Assembly: GCA_946186205.1 (NCBI GenBank)
Contig: CAMHMH010000001.1
Span: 496,001-560,000, forward strand
Direction: 5' to 3'
DNA: 64,000 nt
Origin: an uncultured Fretibacterium sp.
GTDB lineage: Bacteria > Synergistota > Synergistia > Synergistales > Aminobacteriaceae
Of this stretch, positions 26,863-34,586 are shown piece by piece. A program made the translations under genes and the position numbers. The notes beneath the pieces are model-generated. The model was given only the letters and a program-made list of their open reading frames with translations. It did no database searches and had not been told where the DNA came from. Each line of letters opens with the position of its first letter. The first letter of the stretch is position 1.

Positions 26863-26940
26863 GTGTTTGATGTCGCTATAATCACGCATCACGCATCACG
26901 CATCACGCATCACGCATCACGCATCACGCCAATAGTCTAG
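26863..26940 (+). CDS. Short leader ORF containing the heptamer repeat (25 residues)
   Basis: GTG 26863 has an SD (AAAGGTG, nine bases upstream) and an extended -10 promoter. It reads MFDVAII then repeats of the ITHHASR type and stops at TAG 26938-26940. With seven heptamers the frame closes 33 bases before a terminator. With a repeat number of 5, 8 or 11 it would instead run through the terminator and stop at 27045-27047, overlapping the ATG of the ATP-grasp gene at 27041. Translation is inferred; the frame arithmetic is read directly. It could also be the remnant of a gene whose body was lost. Confidence 0.5.
   Translation: MFDVAIITHHASRITHHASRITPIV
26881..26929. repeat. Seven perfect tandem copies of ATCACGC
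   Basis: 49 bases, no mismatch. A unit of seven changes the reading frame with each gain or loss. It lies within the first codons of the leader ORF. There are no spacers, so it is not a CRISPR array. Confidence 0.97.
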
Positions 26941-26973
26941 CCTTTTCTCAAGACATACATAACGATTGTAACA

Positions 26974-27009
26974 CGCTCCGCAGGGAAATGAATCCTTCGG
27001 GGCGTTTTT
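26974..27009 (+). terminator. Intrinsic terminator between the leader ORF and the ATP-grasp gene
   Basis: CGCTCCGCAGG pairs with CCTTCGGGGCG (ten pairs, one mismatch) around a nine-base loop and is followed by TTTTTGTTG. Its place 32 bases before the ATP-grasp start, downstream of a promoter and a short ORF, is that of an attenuator. Confidence 0.82.
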
Positions 27010-27040
27010 GTTGTGTGAAAGTCTTGGGGAGGGCCGCAAA

Positions 27041-28045
27041 ATGTTAGGAGGCATTAAGAGACTCATAAAGTCGACTCTTCTGACAGATTCTCACCCGTTC
27101 TTGATGTCGATGTACCACAAGAGGCAGCTCCGTATTATGTCTTCAGCACTCGCAGAATATGACGCACATTCCCGGATGAGTTACGCGGAAATCGAGTCAG
27201 CAGTCGGCAGTCAATACCGCAAAATGTTCGGGAGGACTCTCAACTGGGATAACCCGCAGACATACAACGAGAAAATTCACGTGTCGAAAATCTACATGCC
27301 TGACCCGATAAAGACTCGACTCGCTGACAAGTATCTTGTGCGTGAATGGATCACTGAGCGAATCGGGAGCGAGTATCTGATTCCGTTATTGGGAATCTAT
27401 GACTCGTTCGATGAGATTGACTTTGACGCGCTGCCGGACTCGTTCGTCATCAAGTGCAATCATGATTCGGGAAGCTATACCATAGTGAAGGACAAAAGCA
27501 AAATTGATCGGGACTTTCTCAGGCGCAAGTATGATCTTTTCATGAGGCGTAATTTTGCGTGGATGGGCTGGGAAATGCATTACAGGGACATTCCGCGCAA
27601 GATTGTGATTGAAAAGTATATAGAGAGTGCTACGAACAATTATGAATTTCTGTGCTTTGACGGCAAACCGTTTGTATGCTGGGTTGACTTTGACCACCTT
27701 GAAGACCGCAGAAGAAATGTCTACGATATGAACTGGAATCTTATGCCGTTTAACATATCGGGCTGCAAAAATTATCCGTCATACGTTGAATGTCCTTCAC
27801 AGTTTGAGACCATGAAAGAATTTGCTGCTAAACTTTCTCGCGGTTTCAGCATGGTAAGAGTAGATTTTTATTTTGCTGACGGAAAAATATATTTTGAAGA
27901 GATGACGTTCTCAAGTGGCAGCGGTTTCAGTCTCATAAACCCGGACGAATGGGACTACAAACTCGGCGAGCTTTGGACGTTCGACAACACAGCCCGCGCA
28001 AAAGTCCTCGCAAAATATTCACGCCCGTTAGACTATCACCCGTAA
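27041..28045 (+). CDS. TupA-like ATP-grasp protein (surface polysaccharide type)
   Basis: 334 residues resembling the TupA-like ATP-grasp family found in teichuronopeptide and capsule loci. Visible are RTLNWDNPQTYNEKI at about residue 70, DSFVIKCNHDSGS and FEEMTFSSGSGF near the C-terminus, the last holding the likely metal-binding Glu. Family members probably ligate an amino acid or peptide to a glycan. The start ATG 27041 follows GGGGAGG at 27026-27032; an upstream TTG at 27008 lies in the terminator T-run. There is no separate promoter between terminator and gene, so expression should depend on read-through or on the leader. Ends at a shared hairpin with the histidine kinase gene. Confidence 0.78.
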   Translation: MLGGIKRLIKSTLLTDSHPFLMSMYHKRQLRIMSSALAEYDAHSRMSYAEIESAVGSQYRKMFGRTLNWDNPQTYNEKIHVSKIYMPDPIKTRLADKYLVREWITERIGSEYLIPLLGIYDSFDEIDFDALPDSFVIKCNHDSGSYTIVKDKSKIDRDFLRRKYDLFMRRNFAWMGWEMHYRDIPRKIVIEKYIESATNNYEFLCFDGKPFVCWVDFDHLEDRRRNVYDMNWNLMPFNISGCKNYPSYVECPSQFETMKEFAAKLSRGFSMVRVDFYFADGKIYFEEMTFSSGSGFSLINPDEWDYKLGELWTFDNTARAKVLAKYSRPLDYHP

Positions 28046-28046
28046 C

Positions 28047-28082
28047 AAAAAAGTGAGAGGCTGACTCCCGCCGGTCTCTCAC
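28047..28082 (-). terminator. Terminator at the end of the histidine kinase gene
   Basis: GTGAGAG and CTCTCAC arms (seven pairs) around a 16-base loop, with six T following on the minus strand. The hairpin also lies after the convergent ATP-grasp gene, but there the T-run is missing. Confidence 0.8.
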
Positions 28083-29467
28083 ACTTTCAACGACGCTTTA
28101 ATCTTCGTGCCTTCATTCGGTTTAGAGTCGATATGAAGAGTCCCGCCCATCAGACTCATTCTCTCGGTCATGCTCGCGAGTCCCCGATGACCTTCAACCC
28201 TCAAAGTTTCGTGATTAATGTTCCGCGAATCGAATCCCTTCCCGTTGTCTTCAATCTCAAGTATCAAGCTGTCATTCTCTTTCGTCAGCTGAATGTTTAT
28301 GTCTGTTGCCTGGCCATGACGCACAGCATTTGACACGGCCTCTTGTATGATTCGTAACAAGGACAGAATTTTATCGTTCTCAAGCGCGGCTTTGTCGGTC
28401 TCCTCGTCATAGTCCGTCATAATAACAACGTCATAAGCCTGTGAGAGTCTCTCTGCAAGCTCCGTTATTGCCTCGTTGAGTCCCAAATCCATCCACGGGG
28501 GCGCAAGCTCATCACAAAATGCGCGCAGCTCTTTCACGACAGCTTTCGCGATTATCTCAGTACGTCTGAGTCTCGATGTCTTGTTCTCGTCATCCTCAAT
28601 CATATGTATCTGCTGAAGCAGTGCCGTAACGTCCTGCAACGCTCCGTCATGAATCTCCCTGGCCATGTCCATACGCTCCTGCTCCTGCGCCTGAACTACA
28701 TCACGCACATAACGGTTGCGCAGATTATCACGCTCAATGGCCGCCTGCGCGTATCTCTGCAAAGCACTGTGTACGCTCGCAATCTCCTGTATCGTTCCTT
28801 CGGGCAGTTCTTCCGGGACATCTTTTCCGATTGTCATTCGGTCAATTTTTGAGACGAGAGAACGAAGAGGAGTCATTACTTTGCTCCACAGCAAACGAAT
28901 CGCAACAAAGCTAAGGAATGCCATCGCCACAATCAGAGCAGGCCATATCCTTACGACACCGACAAGGCCGCCGAGAAGCTGAGACCACGAAACCGCCGCA
29001 ATAACATAGCCGCCGCCGGGACGCTTCAGCGGGTAAATTGCAAGTGTGTACTGAGCCCCCTGCTTGTCTGAGACTCTCACTGCATGGCCGACGGGCAAAT
29101 CATTCTGCCATATCGACGTGATTATGTTGACCGAGCCGGGAGATGACACAATGACTCTTCCGTCCTGCGCTATCAATGCAACCCAGCCGGGTATTGACGG
29201 CCCCCACGAGAAAAACGGAAAATTAGTGAAATCATTCAGCACTGAGAACGTCCACACATCAGAGTCACCGCTGAGATGATAGCTCAGACTTTCGGCCAAA
29301 TCCTGAACGTAGGAACTCACAGCGGCTTCCATTGCCTGCTCCTGATTCAGCATTCCCGCAACCGCTACGAACACTACGGCGGCTGAAGGGAGAATTAACG
29401 CGCAAAGCAAAAAGGCCAGGAAGTGAGACCCTGACCCCGCAAATTTCTTCCGTAAGTATGAAATCAT
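28079..29467 (-). CDS. NarL-type sensor histidine kinase
   Basis: 462 residues. Membrane helices at about 17-38 and 165-188 flank an extracytoplasmic sensor region. A HAMP-like linker follows, then a HisKA_3 dimerisation domain with the phospho-acceptor His in MAREIHDGALQDV (about residue 265), and a HATPase_c domain with the N box EAVSNAVRHG and G boxes EDNGKGF and GLASMTERM. Its partner response regulator is eight bases upstream on the same strand. The signal is unknown. The SD is weak, suggesting translational coupling. Confidence 0.92.
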   Translation of the reverse strand: MISYLRKKFAGSGSHFLAFLLCALILPSAAVVFVAVAGMLNQEQAMEAAVSSYVQDLAESLSYHLSGDSDVWTFSVLNDFTNFPFFSWGPSIPGWVALIAQDGRVIVSSPGSVNIITSIWQNDLPVGHAVRVSDKQGAQYTLAIYPLKRPGGGYVIAAVSWSQLLGGLVGVVRIWPALIVAMAFLSFVAIRLLWSKVMTPLRSLVSKIDRMTIGKDVPEELPEGTIQEIASVHSALQRYAQAAIERDNLRNRYVRDVVQAQEQERMDMAREIHDGALQDVTALLQQIHMIEDDENKTSRLRRTEIIAKAVVKELRAFCDELAPPWMDLGLNEAITELAERLSQAYDVVIMTDYDEETDKAALENDKILSLLRIIQEAVSNAVRHGQATDINIQLTKENDSLILEIEDNGKGFDSRNINHETLRVEGHRGLASMTERMSLMGGTLHIDSKPNEGTKIKASLKV

Positions 29468-29475
29468 TGAACCAG

Positions 29476-30117
29476 TTATGCGTCCTCTAATAACTCTTCA
29501 AGCGTAACGACTCCGTACTTCAGAGCGAGCAATAATGCTTCAGTTTTGTTGCGTGAGCCGAGCTTGTCATATATTGATGCTAAATGAGTCTGCACGGTTC
29601 TTTCACTGATGAATAACTGCTTTGCCACTTCCTTGCTTGAGAGTCCCTTTGCGGCTAAGAGGAGTACTTCACGTTCTCTTACGGATAAAGGCTCCGGGAT
29701 AAAATCCTGCTCGCCCATCACTGAAGCTACTTCAGGGTCAAGATACAGACCGCCCTTTGCGACAGTGTTAATTGCTGTCGTTAATTCTTTGGGACTCACC
29801 GTCTTTAACACGAATCCCCTCGCCCCGGCTCTGAGTGAGGCGATAACATACTGCTGTGCGTCATAAGAAGTCAGCATTACGATTGCGGTCTTCAGTCCCT
29901 CATTCTTGACCTTCTGCGCTACAGTAACACCGTCATAACCCGGCATGCGAATATCAAGCAACGCTACATCCGGGTGCAGATCCTTTATTTTTTCCCAAGC
30001 GTCAAACCCGTCTTCAGCTTCCGCAACAAGTTTGAATGATTCCTCACGCCTCACAAATTCCGCAATCCCTGAACGTGTCAAAGGGTGATCATCTGCAAGC
30101 AAAATTCTTACAGCCAT
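29476..30117 (-). CDS. NarL/FixJ-family response regulator
   Basis: 213 residues: receiver domain with acidic DD pair (LLADDHPLTRSG), phospho-acceptor Asp in VALLDIRMPGYDG (about 53) and Lys in VLKTVSPKEL; then a LuxR-type HTH (LSVREREVLLLAAKGLSSKEVAKQL, first part only quoted as evidence for the fold). It pairs with the histidine kinase just downstream. Targets are unknown. Confidence 0.94.
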   Translation of the reverse strand: MAVRILLADDHPLTRSGIAEFVRREESFKLVAEAEDGFDAWEKIKDLHPDVALLDIRMPGYDGVTVAQKVKNEGLKTAIVMLTSYDAQQYVIASLRAGARGFVLKTVSPKELTTAINTVAKGGLYLDPEVASVMGEQDFIPEPLSVREREVLLLAAKGLSSKEVAKQLFISERTVQTHLASIYDKLGSRNKTEALLLALKYGVVTLEELLEDA

Positions 30118-30147
30118 AAATCAAATCATCTCCATCAATTTTTTCTG

Positions 30148-30714
30148 CTACATTCCGATTTCTTTCTCAACCGGCCTTAATGCCTTTATCGTTTCGGTTA
30201 TTACATCGTCGAGGGGCATATTCATTTTCTCCGCTCCCTGCTTTATGATGTCTCTGTTCACTCCGCGCGCAAATGCTTTATCCTTCCATTTCTTTTTTAC
30301 GGACTTAAGCTCAAGGTCAGCGAGTGATTTTGACGGCCTCACAAGCCCGGCGGTTATTATGAGCCCGGTAAGCTCATCAATCGTAAAGAGTGTGCGCTCA
30401 AGATTATTCGACGGCTCAACGTCCGTGCAGATTCCGAATCCGTGAGACTGTACAGCGTGTATTATGTCCTCGTCGACTCCTGCTTCACGCAAAATTCCCG
30501 GCGCAACGTGGCAGTGCGTATCAGGTTCGTGCGATGTCTCTTCCCAGTCTATATCGTGGAGGATTCCTGCAACGCCCCATAAGTCCGGGTTCTCGTTGTA
30601 GAGTCCGGCAAAGTGTCTCATTGCTGCTTCTACTGCGTGCGCGTGGTGAATGTGGGACTCTTCTTTGTTGTGCTGCATGAGAAGGTCATATGCTTGTTCG
30701 CGTGTCGGTATCAT
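30148..30714 (-). CDS. HD-domain hydrolase
   Basis: 188 residues of the small HD family. The metal-binding pattern is seen as H in HHAHAVEAAMRHFAG, HD in AGILHDIDWEE and later H residues in HCHVAPGIL and VQSHGFG. The family hydrolyses phosphate esters, often nucleotides; the substrate is not known. GGGAGA precedes ATG 30714. It is 30 bases upstream of the response-regulator gene and may share its transcript. Confidence 0.85.
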   Translation of the reverse strand: MIPTREQAYDLLMQHNKEESHIHHAHAVEAAMRHFAGLYNENPDLWGVAGILHDIDWEETSHEPDTHCHVAPGILREAGVDEDIIHAVQSHGFGICTDVEPSNNLERTLFTIDELTGLIITAGLVRPSKSLADLELKSVKKKWKDKAFARGVNRDIIKQGAEKMNMPLDDVITETIKALRPVEKEIGM

Positions 30715-30851
30715 TGGTTTTGTCTCCCTGAAAAATTTTCGGACTAATTATAGCTTGACGGCTTTATATTTTCGTATCACATTACGCTGATTTTTGCGCG
30801 GCGTGTATAATTCAAGCCATCAAACTTTCAAGGAGGCATTCACTTTTCAAC

Positions 30852-31754
30852 ATGCAGAAAATTATCTCAGCATTCATTCTCGGAGTCTTCATTTTGATTC
30901 CGTCAGTCTCATTCGCTCATGGCAATAACGAATCAAAGCCGGCAATCTTGGTTGTGTCATTCGGAACTTCACTGCCCGATGCAAGGCAAGCCATCAACAA
31001 TTTGGTTTACAATGTGAAAAATGAATTTCCCGGTTCTGAAGTGAGACTCGCTTTCACGTCAAACATAATACGCCGCAAGATTCTCAAAGAGCACGGCGAA
31101 TCGATTCCGAATCCGTCACAGGCACTCGCGCAGCTCAACGATGAAGGATATACCCATGTAACAATCGTCCCGACTCACATGATACCCGGCGAGGAGTTTG
31201 ACGAAGTGTGTGAAGTCGCTTCTGCATTCGGGAGCATGTCGGGCAAGTTCGGCTTTGAGTCTGTGAACGTGTGCAGCCCATTCCTTAACGGCGTGAAAGG
31301 CTGCGAGTCAGTAGCGGAGATTCTCATGAAGAGATTCGAGTCTCAGCTCAAGGACAAAGAGACCGGCATAATCTTAATGGGTCATGGAACGCCTGAGCAT
31401 TTCGCGAACGCACAGTACCTTCAATTGCAGCTCGCACTGAATCAGAGGGCTTACGGAAGATTCTTCATTGGCACAGTCGAGTCGGCTCCGTCAATTAATG
31501 ATGTCATGGCCGAACTGAAACGCAATCCCGGAATAAAGAAGCTCATTCTCTCACCGTTAATGATAGTGGCAGGAGACCACGCACAGAATGATCTTGCGGG
31601 CAAAGATGACCCAGACTCGTGGCTGAACATTCTCAAGTCAAACGGCTGGAAGAATATTGATACATACCTTGTGGGACTCGGCGAGGATAAGAATATGGCG
31701 CATGAATTATTGAGGAAGATACACGCGCTTAATGAGTCAGAAGACAGCAAGTAA
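30852..31754 (+). CDS. cbiK: Periplasmic sirohydrochlorin cobaltochelatase / metal-porphyrin chelatase CbiK
   Basis: 300 residues with a signal peptide (residues 1-22, ending SFA). The mature protein is a class II chelatase: ILVVSFGTS at the start, His in VPTHMIPGEEF, GHGTPEHFANAQY and the metal-binding His in MIVAGDHAQNDLAG. Exported CbiK forms are known in Desulfovibrio, where they are linked to haem or metal handling, not B12 synthesis. The next gene, a FecCD permease, overlaps by 23 bases, supporting a role in periplasmic metal or tetrapyrrole uptake. AAGGAGG is 16 bases before the ATG, longer than usual. A TATAAT lies at 30806-30811. Confidence 0.9.
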   Translation: MQKIISAFILGVFILIPSVSFAHGNNESKPAILVVSFGTSLPDARQAINNLVYNVKNEFPGSEVRLAFTSNIIRRKILKEHGESIPNPSQALAQLNDEGYTHVTIVPTHMIPGEEFDEVCEVASAFGSMSGKFGFESVNVCSPFLNGVKGCESVAEILMKRFESQLKDKETGIILMGHGTPEHFANAQYLQLQLALNQRAYGRFFIGTVESAPSINDVMAELKRNPGIKKLILSPLMIVAGDHAQNDLAGKDDPDSWLNILKSNGWKNIDTYLVGLGEDKNMAHELLRKIHALNESEDSK

Positions 31755-32685
31755 AATATTTTTCCCCGTAACACTTCTCATAATAATATCGGCTTGGCGG
31801 ATCTCTTCAGGCGAATGGGACATGACATTTTCTGAGGTGATCCGCTTTTTGCTGACTGAATCAGACTCGCCCGCGTCAATAGTGATTCGTTGCGTGAGAC
31901 TACCTCGACTCATCTGCGCGATATTTGCCGGGGGTATTCTCAGCGTATCGGGTGTAATATTGCAGGGCTTGCTGTCGAATCCATTGGCTGAACCGTACAC
32001 ACTCGGAATTGCTTCGGGTGCCGCGTTCGGTGCTGCTGTTGGGATTCTGTGCGGTGAATTTGCTGTGATGCCCTGCGCGTTTTGCGGTGCTGTTTGTGCG
32101 CTGACTCTAACGGGAGCGATTGCGCGCAATGGAGGACGTGAGAGACTCATTCTTGCGGGAGTGATCTCAAATGCTTTGCTCTCAGCCGGCGTAACGTTCA
32201 TGAAGTCGATTGCGGGCGAAAAGATTGGGGCTGTTGTCTTGTGGTTGATGGGAAGTTTTTCGGGAGCTTCATGGCGTGATGTATGGGCTGTGATTTCTGG
32301 AGCGTTGATTGTGAGTCTTCCTGCTTACGTGATGGGGAATGCGCTTGATGCAATGTCGCTTGGCGGTGAAAGGGCTTCGGCTTTGGGAGTGAATGAAAAT
32401 CTTGCGCGAGTGATTCTGCTTGCGTGCTCGTCAGTGGGTGTTGCGTTCTGCGTGAGCTCATTCGGCGTGATTGGTTTCGTGGGATTGATAGTGCCTCATA
32501 TATCACGGGGGCTTGTTGGCGCGAAGCATCGTAATGTGATTGTTCATTCGTTTGTGATAGGCGCGGTGATTATGACTCTTGCTGACGGACTCGCGCAGAG
32601 GCTCGGCGAGATTCCTGCGGGAGTGATTACGGCATTGACGGGAGGGCCTTTCTTCTGTTACGTTCTTGCAAGAAAGAATGTGTGA
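31732..32685 (+). CDS. FecCD-family (iron/cobalamin/haem) ABC permease
   Basis: 317 residues with about nine hydrophobic helices. Family signs: RLPRLICAIFAGGILSVSG, the GLLSNPLAEPYTLGIASGAA-type segment, and IGFVGLIVPHISR near the C-terminus. It starts inside the cbiK 3' end. A substrate-binding protein and an ATPase would be expected next, but the following gene is the repeat-led FkbM-like gene, so the transport unit is incomplete here. The lost parts may lie elsewhere or have been displaced. Confidence 0.9.
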   Translation: MSQKTASKIFFPVTLLIIISAWRISSGEWDMTFSEVIRFLLTESDSPASIVIRCVRLPRLICAIFAGGILSVSGVILQGLLSNPLAEPYTLGIASGAAFGAAVGILCGEFAVMPCAFCGAVCALTLTGAIARNGGRERLILAGVISNALLSAGVTFMKSIAGEKIGAVVLWLMGSFSGASWRDVWAVISGALIVSLPAYVMGNALDAMSLGGERASALGVNENLARVILLACSSVGVAFCVSSFGVIGFVGLIVPHISRGLVGAKHRNVIVHSFVIGAVIMTLADGLAQRLGEIPAGVITALTGGPFFCYVLARKNV

Positions 32686-32691
32686 TATACT
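32683..32691 (+). promoter_or_regulatory. Extended -10 promoter of the pentamer-repeat leader
   Basis: TGATATACT, overlapping the end of the permease gene. From here transcription would start near 32698, which leaves almost no leader for the ATG at 32704 but fits ATG 32724 with AAAGGA at 32707-32712. Confidence 0.6.
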
Positions 32692-32703
32692 TGCGAAAAA
32701 TAG

Positions 32704-33684
32704 ATGAAAGGACTCTTGACAAAATGGAAAATCGCGCCATACTTGACACGACACGACACGACACGACACGACACGACACGACACGACACGACACCCTGTT
32801 TGCGCTTTGAAGGCTCTGTAACGGGCGGTTTCTGCTGGGAGGAACTGACGCGGCGACGCTGGGAAGATCCCAAATGCCTTGAGCGTTACGGCTACAAAGT
32901 GTACTCACAGAATGACGAGGACGGAATCATTCAGGAAATCTTCAGGCGAATCGGAACAACAAACAAACGCTTCATAGAGTTCGGAGTCCAGAACGGACTC
33001 GAAAGCAATTGTCATTATCTTCTTCATAAAGGCTGGAGCGGCCTATGGATTGAAGGCTCATCGAAATACGTAAAGGAAATTCACGCAAGATTCAGGCCTG
33101 TGATAAAGTCCGGGCAGCTCAAAGCCAGAAACGCATTCATCACACGCGACAACATCAACGAATTATTCACAGAGGAAGGATTTACGGGTGAAATAGATCT
33201 GCTCTCAATCGACATTGACGGCAATGATTATTACGTATGGCAGGCAGTCAAAGCTGTGAAGCCTCGTGTCGTTGTGATTGAGTTCAACGGGAAATTCCCG
33301 CCCGATTTGGAGTGGAAGCAGGCGTATAACTCAAAACATGTTTGGGACGGATCAGACTGGCAGGGAGCATCGCTGAAATCATATGAGCTTCTTGGGCGTG
33401 AGCTTGGGTATCAGCTTGTCGGTACGAACTTCAACGGGGTAAACGCTTTCTTTGTTCGCGGGGATTTGGCCGGTGACAAGTTCATCACACCTGCGACGGC
33501 TGAGAATCTCTATAACCCTCTGAGGGCAGGCTTCGGATTCAGGTCTATACACCCTGCGCGTTACTGCCTTGTAGGCCAGCAAGAAGAATTAGGCGCGGGC
33601 AATTACGGCAAAGCTCCAAAAGGACTCAAAGGCACAATACGGAGAGCCATATTCAAGATCGGAAATGTTTGGCGCAACGGTTAA
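32704..33684 (+). CDS. FkbM-like methyltransferase with repeat-encoded N-terminus (putatively phase-variable)
   Basis: The 326-codon frame encodes RHDTT repeats (residues about 15-36) and then a methyltransferase-like body: YGYKVYSQNDEDGIIQEIF, RFIEFGVQNGLESN (SAM-binding type loop), GLWIEGS and LLSIDIDGNDYYVW (conserved Asp). Such proteins occur in polysaccharide loci. The frame-matching ATG 32704 has no SD and lies within a few bases of the predicted transcript start. ATG 32724, with AAAGGA 11 bases upstream, is better placed but is in another frame and stops at 32808-32810 with the present nine repeats. One more or two fewer repeats would join it to the body. The gene is therefore probably expressed weakly or not at all in this copy. 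Confidence 0.75.
   Translation: MKGLLTKWKIAPYLTRHDTTRHDTTRHDTTPCLRFEGSVTGGFCWEELTRRRWEDPKCLERYGYKVYSQNDEDGIIQEIFRRIGTTNKRFIEFGVQNGLESNCHYLLHKGWSGLWIEGSSKYVKEIHARFRPVIKSGQLKARNAFITRDNINELFTEEGFTGEIDLLSIDIDGNDYYVWQAVKAVKPRVVVIEFNGKFPPDLEWKQAYNSKHVWDGSDWQGASLKSYELLGRELGYQLVGTNFNGVNAFFVRGDLAGDKFITPATAENLYNPLRAGFGFRSIHPARYCLVGQQEELGAGNYGKAPKGLKGTIRRAIFKIGNVWRNG
32746..32794. repeat. Nine tandem copies of ACACG plus a partial tenth
   Basis: Perfect units from 32746 to 32790, then ACAC. A five-base unit shifts the frame at each slippage. It lies between the candidate start codons and the methyltransferase body. Confidence 0.97.
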
Positions 33685-33694
33685 AGGTCATAAT

Positions 33695-33731
33695 CTCCCT
33701 CAATGCTTTAATGCTGCGGGGGAGTTTTATT
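33695..33731 (+). terminator. Terminator after the FkbM-like gene
   Basis: CTCCC and GGGAG arms with a long loop, then TTTTATTT. It overlaps the stop of the convergent small gene. Confidence 0.6.
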
Positions 33732-33975
33732 TCTGTGAACGGGATAATAATTCTTCTGCGTAAGATGATGCTATGAATTTTCCGCCAATAATGAAAGGTG
33801 AGTCGCCGTAATGCTTCCAGCCTTCAAGGTCATAGCCTGACTCTTTGAGGGACTTGCGGACTATTTCGCGGCATAATGCTTCGGCCTGCTCGTAAGTGTC
33901 AAATTCTCCGGCCTTGTAGCGTTCGGATTCGTCCGTGAGGTGAAAATTGTCGTCAACCATCACGATATACTTCAT
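33727..33975 (-). CDS. Small conserved hypothetical protein linked to a PIN toxin
   Basis: 82 residues. The pattern KYIVMVDDNFHLTDESERYKAG, then GEFDTYEQAEALCREIV and DSPFIIGGKF resembles a widespread unnamed family of small cytoplasmic proteins. Its ATG overlaps the VapC stop by four bases (ATGA). Function unknown; it could be a third component of the toxin module or a passenger. Confidence 0.65.
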   Translation of the reverse strand: MKYIVMVDDNFHLTDESERYKAGEFDTYEQAEALCREIVRKSLKESGYDLEGWKHYGDSPFIIGGKFIASSYAEELLSRSQK

Positions 33976-34388
33976 TGCGGCAATGTCCAGTCTTCATGAT
34001 TGAGTCCGTCAATCCTGCCGAACTCGTTTATGTTGTTTGTTACGAGTATTCCTTTTCGGGCTAAAACTGTTGCGGCTATGATTGTGTCATTGTAGCCGAT
34101 TTTCTGCCCTCTGAGTTCAAGAGAGGCTCTCATTTTCGCGTAAGTCATGAGCATAGAGTCATCAAACGGAACAATCTCATACGGCATTAAGAAAGCAAGC
34201 GTTTCTGTAAGAGTCTCATTGCGCCGTTTGCTTTTCTCCGCGCCTACAAGCAGCTCACCTTTAACCACAGCCGGAATCTTTATGCGTTCAGGCTCTATTG
34301 CGTTGATTCTGTCAGCAAGAATCCCGAACGGCCTGCGCATGTGGAAAATGCAGATGTTGGAGTCGAGGTAGTATACGTTATTATTCAT
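33972..34388 (-). CDS. PIN-domain ribonuclease toxin (VapC family)
   Basis: 138 residues. PIN acidic residues are seen in YYLDSNICIF (first Asp), VKGELLVGAEKS (Glu), IGYNDTIIAAT (Asp) and VTNNINEFGRI. Such toxins cleave tRNA or other RNA. The start ATG 34388 has GAGGA 11 bases upstream and overlaps the stop of the preceding small antitoxin gene by eight bases; a longer frame to 34409 is possible. Middle gene of a three-gene unit. Confidence 0.85.
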   Translation of the reverse strand: MNNNVYYLDSNICIFHMRRPFGILADRINAIEPERIKIPAVVKGELLVGAEKSKRRNETLTETLAFLMPYEIVPFDDSMLMTYAKMRASLELRGQKIGYNDTIIAATVLARKGILVTNNINEFGRIDGLNHEDWTLPQ

Positions 34389-34560
34389 GCCCGGCTTCAT
34401 CCTCATCACGCGCGTAACCGTCAGGCGGCCTCACAAATGTTTCATCAGTTACAGAACCGGCTGTATTCATAACGTACTCATGCCATCCTTCGGGCGTATG
34501 GTAATCGAAAACTTTTACCATCAGTTTTTCTCCATTGTAATCAACTTCTTTGTAACGCAT
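34381..34560 (-). CDS. Putative antitoxin of the PIN module (59 residues)
   Basis: A small gene with a perfect AAAGGAGG seven bases before ATG 34560. The product begins MRYKEVDYNGEKLMVKVFDY and has an acidic C-terminus (RDEDEAGHE). It precedes vapC with an eight-base overlap, which is the position of an antitoxin. No known antitoxin DNA-binding fold is recognisable, so the role rests on context. Confidence 0.7.
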   Translation of the reverse strand: MRYKEVDYNGEKLMVKVFDYHTPEGWHEYVMNTAGSVTDETFVRPPDGYARDEDEAGHE

Positions 34561-34586
34561 ATTAATTCCTCCTTTGGGATATTGCG

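Noticed and set aside
26881-26929. CRISPR array
   Set aside because: The seven-base units are directly contiguous, with no spacers and no cas genes nearby.
32716-32743. TTGACA-N16-CATACT as the promoter of the FkbM-like gene
   Set aside because: It would start transcription inside the repeat and leave no SD ahead of the body. The upstream TGATATACT with AAAGGA and ATG 32724 is more coherent, though a second promoter cannot be excluded.
32185-32910. Minus-strand ORFs with repeated VVSCR residues
   Set aside because: They are the complement of the ACACG tract and permease gene, without SD or homologous body.
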